Source: DATJSN01 sp035504095
GTDB lineage: Bacteria; Planctomycetota; Phycisphaerae; WQYP01
Reading direction: 5' to 3'
DNA: 48,353 nucleotides
Assembly: GCA_035504095.1 (NCBI GenBank)
Contig: DATJSN010000005.1
Location: 1-48,353, forward strand
Shown: positions 41,808-48,353 of the stretch, one piece after another
Layout of the letters: each line of letters begins with the position of its first letter
Numbering within the stretch: the first letter of the stretch is position 1
Notes under the pieces: model-generated
The model's database searches: none
What the model saw: only the letters and a program-made list of their open reading frames with translations
Told to the model about the DNA's origin: nothing
Position numbers and translations under genes: made by a program

Positions 41808-43415
41808 TTACTGTCCATTCCCTGACTGCAGGAATACAAACATCTCCGTGCCGTTTGGTTCGCGAACGGTCATACGTACACCCTGAGACACATTGACCTT
41901 GTTTAAGGCGTTGTTGAAATCATCCGCCGAATTAATATCCTGTCCTTGAACATCCAGGATCACGTCGCCGGGCTCTAAGCCCGCATTTGCGGCGACGCCT
42001 TCGGGGTCCACCTTGGTTACCACGACCCCGTTTTGTCCCTGTATGTTTAATTGCTGCCGCAGTGAATCGGTCATGTCTGAAACCGTCAGACCTAAAGCCG
42101 TAGATGCAGCAACGCCCGGCTGAATGTTTTCTCCACCACCGCCTAGCACGCCGGCCAGTGCTCTGGTCGCCGGCTGTGCGTCAACGGGGAATGTCAGATC
42201 AAGGGTTTTTCCATCGCGGAAGACTTCCAGCGTTACATCCTTGCCCGGTTCTGTGCGCGCCACCCAATCCCGCAACTGGTTGATATTTTCGACAGTTTTG
42301 CCGTCAAACATGGTGATCACATCACCCTGACGAAGCCCGCCCTTGGCGGCCGCGGAATTTGAATCAAGTATTTGCTCGACAAGTACGCCATGGTCATCCT
42401 TATAACCAAACGACCTGGCCACCTCGCCTGCCTGAGGGTCGTTCGGATCGCTGATATCGGCGATTCCCACGCCCAAATATCCGCGTTCAACATGACCATA
42501 TTTGATCAGTGCATTGGCGACATATTGGACTTCATTGGATGGAATGGAAAAGCCGATGCCGTCGGAGGCTCCGCTGTCCGATGCAATAGCGGTATTAATT
42601 CCGATGACGTGGCCTTCCAGATCCACCAGTGCACCGCCGGAATTGCCCGGATTGATTGGTGCGTCGGTTTGCAGAAAATCTTCATAAGTAAGTCCGGCCA
42701 GATTCGGATTATGACCGGCAATAATATTTTCATCCGTTCGTCCCGTGGCCGAAATGATTCCCTGTGTCATCGTCTGGCTCAGGTCGAATGGTGAACCAAA
42801 TGCACATACCAATTGGCCAACCTGAACATCGTCTGAATCGCCTAACACTGCCGGCTGAAGGTCATTGGCGTCGATTTTGATGACCGCCAGATCGGTCTTG
42901 GGATCGGTGCCAATGATTTTGGCGGTATATTGCCTGCCGTTGTTTAAAGTTACGGTGATCTTAATTTTTGAAACGTCCCCGACTACATGGTTGTTGGTAA
43001 CGATGTAGCCGTCCTTGCTGATGATCACACCGCTGCCGGTAGCTTCCATTGGCTGCGGTTGCTGCGGAACGGTGATGATTCCCGGACCTTCAAAGCCCGG
43101 CGGCAAAAGATTCTTTAGCCCCGGCGGGAGATCCGGCATTTGTTGTGGCTGAATTTCGGCTTGATTCGAATCGTCAACCATTCCCACGATATGAATATTG
43201 ACCACGGAATTGGCAACGGCCTGATGCACCGCTTCAAACGCTTCGGAAAGCGATTGCGCAGCCTGAACTGATTGCGGCGCTACGATGGGCTGCTGGGTAC
43301 TCGTGCTGTCCGCTCGTAACTGTGACTGGCCGGGAAAATTCGCGAATCCCGCCAATACGGCGACCGCTACTGCAGCCGCAGATGAAATAACTACTACTCG
43401 AGAAGGCTCACTCAT
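41808..43415 (-). CDS. DegP/HtrA-like serine protease (Do family)
   Basis: This 535-residue protease should act in the cell envelope on misfolded proteins. An N-terminal hydrophobic segment (VVVISSAAAVAVAVLAGFANF) is a signal or anchor. A Gln/Pro-rich linker follows, then the trypsin-like domain with the catalytic triad visible as H143 (TNNHVVG), D175 (TDLAVIKID) and S259 (INPGNSGGALVD). Two PDZ domains follow (RGYLGVGIADI ... LRQGDVITMFDGKTV, and LGLTVSDMTDSL ... LEPGDVILDVQGQDI). GGAG lies about 10 bases before the ATG. The two-PDZ layout matches DegP/DegQ rather than DegS. Confidence 0.94.
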   Translation of the reverse strand: MSEPSRVVVISSAAAVAVAVLAGFANFPGQSQLRADSTSTQQPIVAPQSVQAAQSLSEAFEAVHQAVANSVVNIHIVGMVDDSNQAEIQPQQMPDLPPGLKNLLPPGFEGPGIITVPQQPQPMEATGSGVIISKDGYIVTNNHVVGDVSKIKITVTLNNGRQYTAKIIGTDPKTDLAVIKIDANDLQPAVLGDSDDVQVGQLVCAFGSPFDLSQTMTQGIISATGRTDENIIAGHNPNLAGLTYEDFLQTDAPINPGNSGGALVDLEGHVIGINTAIASDSGASDGIGFSIPSNEVQYVANALIKYGHVERGYLGVGIADISDPNDPQAGEVARSFGYKDDHGVLVEQILDSNSAAAKGGLRQGDVITMFDGKTVENINQLRDWVARTEPGKDVTLEVFRDGKTLDLTFPVDAQPATRALAGVLGGGGENIQPGVAASTALGLTVSDMTDSLRQQLNIQGQNGVVVTKVDPEGVAANAGLEPGDVILDVQGQDINSADDFNNALNKVNVSQGVRMTVREPNGTEMFVFLQSGNGQ

Positions 43416-43614
43416 TTTTTAACTCCAGAAAAATTTTCCTCTTTGCCGGTACACACCCCCGGCGTCCGGGCGGCGCTGCGAAACTATCCCGGGGATCGAG
43501 AGAAAATCGACCGGGCGTCGGGAGCATGTCATCGCAGCATCTCTCGTCCAACTATAGCGTTGCCGCAGACGAAAAACCCTTACATAACCGTCTTTCTCGG
43601 CCACTTTCCAATGT

Positions 43615-44472
43615 TTACTTTATGGGATATTGATGGCGTGCCGCGGGATATTCGCGATTTTCAACGGTGGATACCCATGTCCTTGCCGCCTGGCTGATAA
43701 CCGACGGTAAATCGGCCAGACGTTCCACAAACCGTGGTGTTTGGCTGCTCAAGCCCAGCATGTCATGCAAAACTACCACATGACCATGGCAGCTCGGCCC
43801 GGCGCCACAACCTAATACCGGACAATCAACTGCTTCCACCATCCTCCGGCTGACAGTGTCCGGTACCGCTTCCAGCAGTATCAGCACCGCTCCAGCTTTG
43901 ACTAAAGCTACGCCATCGGCCACCAAACGGTCCGCCTCTTCCTGGGTGCGACCGCGATAGCGGTAAGAGCCTTCCTGCGCCACATGCTGCGGCAGCAGCC
44001 CGAGGTGGGCACATACCGGAATACCAGCGGCGGACATCGCCGCAATCATCGGCTCCTGACGGCGGTCGCATTCCATTTTCACCGCATCGGCGCCAGCCTC
44101 GGATAGAAAACGGCGGGCGTTTTCCACCGCGGTTTCAACTGTCGGATAACTCCCAAACGGCATGTCCGCCAGTAAAAATACACCCGGTGCACCCTTGCGC
44201 ACCGCGCGAGTAATGGTCAGCATAAAATCCATCGTGGCATGCACCGTCGATTTTTCACCCAGCACGGTCGTAGCCGCTGAATCCCCGACCAGTAAGAGCG
44301 GGACGCCGGCGTCGGCAAGAATTTGCGCTGTGGGAAAATCGTAACATGTGAGCATGGCAATGGGGCGCTGTTCCAGCCGCATCTGGCGTAATACCGCCAG
44401 CGTAATTTTTCGCGTAGTGCGCTGTTCGCCGGACGCTCCGGATTTCATGGAATGCCTGGTTTCTGTACTCAT
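43615..44472 (-). CDS. panB: 3-methyl-2-oxobutanoate hydroxymethyltransferase
   Basis: PanB transfers a hydroxymethyl group from methylene-tetrahydrofolate to 2-oxoisovalerate, the first step to pantothenate and hence to coenzyme A and the ACP prosthetic group. The core shows PIAMLTCYDFPTAQILADAGVPLLLVGDSAATTVLG, GVFLLADMPFGSYPTVETAVENARRFL, DAVKMEC, GIPVCAHLGLLPQHV and LILLEAVPD. The 285 residues are within the family range. ATG 44472 was chosen; ATG 44448 is nearer the conserved core and also possible. It lies 52 bases after uppS. Confidence 0.94.
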   Translation of the reverse strand: MSTETRHSMKSGASGEQRTTRKITLAVLRQMRLEQRPIAMLTCYDFPTAQILADAGVPLLLVGDSAATTVLGEKSTVHATMDFMLTITRAVRKGAPGVFLLADMPFGSYPTVETAVENARRFLSEAGADAVKMECDRRQEPMIAAMSAAGIPVCAHLGLLPQHVAQEGSYRYRGRTQEEADRLVADGVALVKAGAVLILLEAVPDTVSRRMVEAVDCPVLGCGAGPSCHGHVVVLHDMLGLSSQTPRFVERLADLPSVISQAARTWVSTVENREYPAARHQYPIK

Positions 44473-44524
44473 GCACACCATTGTAGCAATATTAAAGTTT
44501 CTTTTCTGCAGCCTGAATTTAAGC

Positions 44525-45283
44525 TCATTCCGCCCCCAGCCCTCCGAAACGGCGACGGCGGTGGGCATAACTGATCAGGGCTTTATCGAATTCGGCGACG
44601 CTAAAATCGGGCCAGAATAAATCGGTCACATAAAATTCCGCATAGCTGAGCTGCCAAAGCAGAAAATTACTCAAACGCAACTCCCCCGCCGTACGAATGA
44701 GCAAATCCGGATCGGGCATACCCGCGGTATAAAGATTCTCGGAGATCATTAATTCATCAATGGACTCCGGATCAATTTGGCCCGTCTTGGCACGCCGTGC
44801 GATATTCCGCACCGCATCCACAATTTCCGATCGTGAACCGTAATTCACCGCCAGGCACAGGGTCATACCCGTGTTTTTTTCCAGGGCGGCGGCGACCTTG
44901 TCGACTTCGCGGCATATATCAACGGGCAATCCTTCGCGGCGGCCAATCTGCCGAAAGCGAATATTATTTTCCAGCATCACTGAACACTGGCTGGTTAAAA
45001 ATTCCATGTATAGCTGCATCAGGCGACTAATTTCCTCCGCCGGACGACGCCAATTTTCCATGGAAAAACTGTAGAGGGTTAGTTGCTGTATCCCCAGGCG
45101 AGCTGCCCGTTCGGCAACCGCTCGCGCCGGTTCAGCGCCGGCGCGATGCCCCTCGGATCGCGATTTGCCGCGCTGTTTGGCCCAGCGCCCGTTGCCGTCC
45201 ATGATAATCGCGACATGCCGCGGTAATTGCGCAGGCGTTAGCCCGAGCGATTGAAGTTCATCAGCTATGGTTGTCTGGCTCAT
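44525..45283 (-). CDS. uppS: Isoprenyl transferase (undecaprenyl diphosphate synthase)
   Basis: UppS builds the C55 lipid carrier for peptidoglycan from farnesyl and isopentenyl diphosphates. The 252 residues begin with the catalytic region HVAIIMDGNGRWAKQRGKSRSEGHRAGAE (D29), followed by LTLYSFSMENWRRPAEEI, NYGSRSEIVDAVRNIA and the C-terminal RTAGELRLSNFLLWQLSYAEFYVTDLFWPDF, with the expected metal-site Glu. IspG, which feeds this pathway, is elsewhere in the window. Confidence 0.95.
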   Translation of the reverse strand: MSQTTIADELQSLGLTPAQLPRHVAIIMDGNGRWAKQRGKSRSEGHRAGAEPARAVAERAARLGIQQLTLYSFSMENWRRPAEEISRLMQLYMEFLTSQCSVMLENNIRFRQIGRREGLPVDICREVDKVAAALEKNTGMTLCLAVNYGSRSEIVDAVRNIARRAKTGQIDPESIDELMISENLYTAGMPDPDLLIRTAGELRLSNFLLWQLSYAEFYVTDLFWPDFSVAEFDKALISYAHRRRRFGGLGAE

Positions 45284-45336
45284 GACATGCGCCTGAAGAG
45301 TTCCAGAAACTCTTAATTATATACGACTTACACTGT

Positions 45337-46641
45337 CTATCGGATCAGGGTTTGATGTCGCGCCGCCCCGACACTCACAATGCGCACCGGAACCTGCACA
45401 AAATCCTCTATTCTCTCCAGATACAGACGGGCATTGCCGGGTAAATTCGCAAATGCCGTTATTTGATCCAGTGGCTCGTGCCATCCAGCTATTTCCTGAT
45501 AAACCGGCTCCACTTGCGCTAAATCGTACGCATCAGGAATAAAACTCTCCGTTATCTCGCCGTCGACTTTGTAAGCCTTGCACAGTTTCAGAGAATCAAA
45601 CGTGGAAAGCACATCCAGCAACATCAGGCAAATTCCGGTTGCGCCGGTTACTCGTACCGCGTATCGCAACGCCACAAGGTCCAGCCAGCCGCAACGCCGC
45701 GGACGGCCCGTAGTCGTGCCAAATTCGCGACCGCGCTGGCGAATGCGCTCGCCAATGGCATTATCCAATTCGGTTGGAAACGGTCCTGCGCCTACCCGGC
45801 TGCAGTACGCCTTGGCGATTCCCAGCGTGCTTTTGACCGCCGTTGCAGGCACCCCCGTACCGGCGGCAAGCCCGGTGCCGCAATTGCTGCTGGTCACAAA
45901 TGGGAATGTCCCATGATCCAGGTCCAGCAGCACCGCGTTGGCGCCTTCAAAAAGCAATCGCTTTCCGGACCGCACGGCGTCATTAAGCAAATCCGTCGTA
46001 TTGCATACATAACCGGCAAGATGTTCGGCGCAGCTTCGGTATTCTTCGAACATTGGCTCCCAGGCCAGCGGCTCGGCGTTATACAGACTACGGAAGATCT
46101 GGTTCTTTTCTTCTACGATCTGCCGTAATTTTTCCTTAAAACGTTCGGCGTTCAAAATGTCGGCCACGCGTATCGCCCAGGATCGCGTCGCCTTGTCCGC
46201 GTAACACGGACCGATGCCGCGCGCCGTCGTGCCGATCTTTTTATCCCCCAGGCGTGACTCGGAAAGCTGATCCTGATATTTATGGTACGGCATCACCACG
46301 TGCGCCTGGTTCGAGATGCGCAAATTCGATTCAACTTCAATTCCATCGCCGCTGAGCTGGTCGATTTCCTGCAACAACTGAATTGGATCGATTACCACCC
46401 CATTGGCCAGCACCGAAATGCAGTGCCGATGCAAAATGCCGCTGGGAATCAGATGAAAGGCATATTTTTTTTCGCCCACTTTCACCGTATGGCCGGCGTT
46501 GCTGCCGCCATTCCAGCGGACGGCGTAGTCAAAATGCCCGCTTAATAAATCGACGATTTTCCCTTTTCCCTCGTCTCCCCATTGGAGTCCCACAACTGAG
46601 GTATTCGTCAACTCACCGAGTTTAACCAGATCGGGTTCCAT
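45337..46641 (-). CDS. purA: Adenylosuccinate synthetase
   Basis: PurA joins IMP and aspartate with GTP, the first committed step to AMP. The 434 residues have VVGLQWGDEGKGKIVDLL (P-loop and catalytic Asp), NGGSNAGHTVKVGEKKYAFHLIPSGILH, KIGTTARGIGPCYADKATR, LFEGANAVLLDLDHGTFPFVTSSNCGTGL, and TTGRPRRCGWLDLVALRYAV. The ATG at 46641 gives the standard length; the open frame to 46749 would add 36 residues of no family character. It shares a divergent control region with pyrF. Confidence 0.95.
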   Translation of the reverse strand: MEPDLVKLGELTNTSVVGLQWGDEGKGKIVDLLSGHFDYAVRWNGGSNAGHTVKVGEKKYAFHLIPSGILHRHCISVLANGVVIDPIQLLQEIDQLSGDGIEVESNLRISNQAHVVMPYHKYQDQLSESRLGDKKIGTTARGIGPCYADKATRSWAIRVADILNAERFKEKLRQIVEEKNQIFRSLYNAEPLAWEPMFEEYRSCAEHLAGYVCNTTDLLNDAVRSGKRLLFEGANAVLLDLDHGTFPFVTSSNCGTGLAAGTGVPATAVKSTLGIAKAYCSRVGAGPFPTELDNAIGERIRQRGREFGTTTGRPRRCGWLDLVALRYAVRVTGATGICLMLLDVLSTFDSLKLCKAYKVDGEITESFIPDAYDLAQVEPVYQEIAGWHEPLDQITAFANLPGNARLYLERIEDFVQVPVRIVSVGAARHQTLIR

Positions 46642-46775
46642 ATCGCCGCTCAACCCACCATCTAAATAATCCGCTCTTCCCAATGCGCACAAAACTTTGA
46701 CGATACAGCCGCTTGGTGGGCAATTCAAGCGGGATGAATGCACCAACATTTTTTGGACAGATTTTTACGCCACTC

Positions 46776-46795
46776 TGACCTGAAGGGGCAGGTCA
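46776..46795. promoter_or_regulatory. Perfect dyad in the purA/pyrF divergent region
   Basis: TGACCTG, six bases, CAGGTCA: a perfect 7-bp inverted repeat lying between the two nucleotide biosynthesis genes, 20 bases upstream of the pyrF -35 element and about 135 bases upstream of the purA start. It may be a shared operator. Confidence 0.5.
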
Positions 46796-46814
46796 ACTTT
46801 ATGCGGACTCTTTC

Positions 46815-46843
46815 TTGCTCCTTGCGCAACTCACTTTTACAAT
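46815..46843 (+). promoter_or_regulatory. Candidate pyrF promoter
   Basis: TTGCTC at 46815-46820 (partial match) and TACAAT at 46838-46843 (5 of 6) are separated by 17 bases, 22 bases before the pyrF ATG. Confidence 0.5.
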
Positions 46844-46865
46844 CCAATGGGATTAGCCTGAAAGG

Positions 46866-47813
46866 ATGACTGTGGCTGATGTTCATTTCGCGGACCGCCT
46901 GATCGCCGCCATTGAAGCAAAAAAAACGCCGCTGATCGTCGGGCTTGATCCTGTACTTGAAAATCTCCCTCCCATGTATTTAAACCGCGTGGGCCAAGCT
47001 CAATCGCCTGCGTGCGCCGATTGCATTGACGCCATTCTGGAATTTTCTCTCCAGATTATCCGAACTGTCGCGCCGCACGTACCGGCGATCAAAATTAACA
47101 TCGCGTACTTCGAACGCTATTACTGGGAGGGCATTGAAGCGTATACCAGCCTTATCCAGGAAGCTGCGTCACTTGGGCTGCTGGTAATCGGCGACGTCAA
47201 ACGCGCCGACATTGGCCACACCGCGGCGCAGTATGCCCAGGCCAATCTCTCTGACCCGGATTTCGCCGATCTTGAAGGCCTCATCGGGCCGGACGCGGTT
47301 ACCGTCAATCCTTATTTTGGAATCGATGGTGTTGCGCCTTTTCTCGATATTGCCAAACGCCAGAACAAAGGGCTTTTTGTACTCTTGCGCACCAGTAATC
47401 CCAGCGCCGGCGAAGTGCAGGAAATTCCCGTCGCCGATGGTCGTCCCTTATTCATGTACGTCGCCGCGCTGATTGATTCCTGGGGCAAAGACTTTGTCGG
47501 TAATCGCGGCTTCAGTGGCGCAGGCGCGGTGGTGGGAGCGACCAGCGGCGAAGCCATCGCCCAAATCCGCGCCGCCATGCCGCGCACTCTTTTTTTAATT
47601 CCCGGCTTTGGCACTCAAGGCGGCAGCCTGCAGGATTGTGCACGGGCGTTTAACGCCGATGGTCTAGGAGCGGTCATTTCCGCAAGCCGTTCCATCATTT
47701 TCGCCCATCGGGACAAACAATTTGAACATCTCAAGCCCGACCAATGGACTCAGGCCGTCGAACAGGCGGTTATTCAAAGCAAAGCTCAAATTGCACAAGT
47801 GTTGAATTTGTAG
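46866..47813 (+). CDS. pyrF: Orotidine 5'-phosphate decarboxylase
   Basis: PyrF converts orotidine monophosphate to UMP, the last step of pyrimidine synthesis. The 315 residues and motif order fit the longer type 2 (PyrF subfamily 2) enzymes: PLIVGLDPVLENLP, IKINIAYFERYYWEGIEAY, the catalytic VIGDVKRADIGHTAAQYA (DxKxxD), VTVNPYFGIDGVAPFLD, FVLLRTSNPSAGEVQEI, and FLIPGFGTQGG. ATG 46866 was used; its AAGGA is very close, so the GTG at 46872 is also possible. Confidence 0.94.
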   Translation: MTVADVHFADRLIAAIEAKKTPLIVGLDPVLENLPPMYLNRVGQAQSPACADCIDAILEFSLQIIRTVAPHVPAIKINIAYFERYYWEGIEAYTSLIQEAASLGLLVIGDVKRADIGHTAAQYAQANLSDPDFADLEGLIGPDAVTVNPYFGIDGVAPFLDIAKRQNKGLFVLLRTSNPSAGEVQEIPVADGRPLFMYVAALIDSWGKDFVGNRGFSGAGAVVGATSGEAIAQIRAAMPRTLFLIPGFGTQGGSLQDCARAFNADGLGAVISASRSIIFAHRDKQFEHLKPDQWTQAVEQAVIQSKAQIAQVLNL

Positions 47814-47892
47814 CAGGCAGTATCGAATTCAGCGCAGACGTTCATCGAGAGCCGGCAGATCTGTCCCGAATTCAAATTGAGGATGTTGTGTC

Positions 47893-47968
47893 TTCGGGAT
47901 TTATTCTGCCGGAATACAGCCCCAGGTGGAAACCTGGGGCCAAGCCTCGGGATTTCTTCCCGGGGCCA
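47893..47968. repeat. REP-like palindromic repeat between pyrF and tatC
   Basis: A 9-bp perfect hairpin, GCCCCAGGT/ACCTGGGGC (47919-47940, GGAA loop), is framed by TCGGGATTT on each side (47894-47902 and 47947-47955) with CCGG-type halves. Hairpins of this style, a G/C palindrome between CGGGATTT-like boxes, resemble dispersed REP-type elements. There is no T-run, so an intrinsic terminator is unlikely. Confidence 0.55.
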
Positions 47969-48010
47969 GTTAAAACTGTAAATTCGTTATTGTCTAAACA
48001 CCGAAAACCA

Positions 48011-48353
48011 TTATTTAATTTTCTCTGTGCCCTCTGTGCTCTCTGTGGCTTCGTCCCGCCGGCGTGCGGCAACCAGCGCCAGCAGCAATCCGAGCAGATA
48101 CAAAGCCACCAGCGGCACGAAAATGCTCGAAAACGTCAGAATATCCGGCGTGGGCGCCAGAATCGCCGCAAAAATTGCCAGAATCAATAGCGCGTAACGC
48201 CATAATTTCGCGAACTGCACCGGCGCGACGAGGCCAAGCTGCGCCAGAATCATCATCACCATCGGCAACTCAAATGAAAAACCAAATACCAGGCACATCA
48301 CTGTGACAAAACTCATGTAGTCATCCATCATCGGAATCGGCGAAAAGAGGCCC
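48011..48353 (-). CDS. tatC: Twin-arginine translocase subunit TatC, C-terminal part (partial)
   Basis: The window ends inside this gene, so only about 113 C-terminal residues are seen. They match TatC: YMSFVTVMCLVFGFSFELPMVMMILAQLGLV, then LWRYALLILAIFAAILAPTPDILTFSSIFVPLVALYLLGLLLAL, the last membrane segments of the receptor that binds twin-arginine signal peptides and exports folded proteins. The final residues, ATESTEGTEKIK, are not TatC-like; they are encoded by the CACAGAG repeat at 48023-48049, which appears to have replaced or extended the original 3' end. Confidence 0.9.
   Translation of the reverse strand, partial: GLFSPIPMMDDYMSFVTVMCLVFGFSFELPMVMMILAQLGLVAPVQFAKLWRYALLILAIFAAILAPTPDILTFSSIFVPLVALYLLGLLLALVAARRRDEATESTEGTEKIK
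48023..48049 (-). repeat. CACAGAG tandem repeat in the tatC 3' end
   Basis: On the minus strand three 9-base units read GCCACAGAG, AGCACAGAG and GGCACAGAG. They share the CACAGAG/CACGGAG character of the inverted repeats around the GxxExxY gene at 4450-4959 and encode the last residues of TatC. Confidence 0.7.

Overview
The window looks like a chromosomal segment of a Planctomycetota bacterium, probably of the class Phycisphaerae. This is an inference, made from a pseudopilin-type protein with a C-terminal FADGH motif, Gfo/Idh/MocA oxidoreductases, the fatty-acid gene order rpmF-plsX-fabH-fabD-fabG-acpP-fabF, a DUF192 protein, a THUMP-like methyltransferase, and moderate G+C. It could not be checked against a database. 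Coding density is high. I saw no rRNA, tRNA, CRISPR array, prophage or transposase. Both ends cut genes: an OmpR/KdpE-type regulator on the left and tatC on the right.

Layout. 1-8.6 kb (+): regulator tail, a polytopic membrane protein, oligopeptide transporter oppA-oppB, a GxxExxY nuclease-fold gene packed between long inverted repeats, an amidohydrolase, gpsA, a DUF192 protein and an anchored protein. 8.6-17.3 kb (+): rsmA, a class IV aminotransferase, a Nif3-like protein, a SurA-like foldase, a class I aminotransferase, DAHP synthase (aroF) behind a leader-peptide attenuator, a small membrane protein and glyA. 17.3-23.4 kb (-): the fatty-acid/phospholipid operon. 23.4-27.4 kb (-): Gly-rich membrane protein, pseudopilin, oxidoreductase and a Pro-rich anchored protein. 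27.6-35.1 kb (+): metG, a degenerate Gfo/Idh/MocA-like protein, glpK, ispG and ffh. 35.2-39.5 kb (-): xerC/D, folC, and a second acyl carrier protein with a hotdog dehydratase. 40-41.7 kb (+): ArsR-type regulator and a methyltransferase. 41.8-46.6 kb (-): DegP-like protease, panB, uppS and purA. 46.9-47.8 kb (+): pyrF. The end of tatC lies on the - strand.

Most genes are housekeeping: lipid synthesis (fab genes, plsX, gpsA, glpK), isoprenoids (ispG, uppS), cofactors and amino acids (panB, folC, glyA, aroF), nucleotides (purA, pyrF), translation and protein export (rsmA, metG, rpmF, ffh, tatC), and envelope quality control (SurA-like, DegP-like).

Two features stand out. First, the roughly 400-base gap before aroF encodes a 32-residue leader peptide with the run FGFWYFYFF. 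It is followed by mutually exclusive antiterminator and terminator helices, the architecture of ribosome-mediated attenuation by Phe/Tyr/Trp supply. Second, the GxxExxY gene fills nearly all the space between two 42-bp inverted repeats (35/42 identical). A related CACAGAG-type repeat forms the 3' end of tatC at the other end of the window. Together they suggest a small mobile cassette family with a PD-(D/E)XK-fold protein and no transposase.
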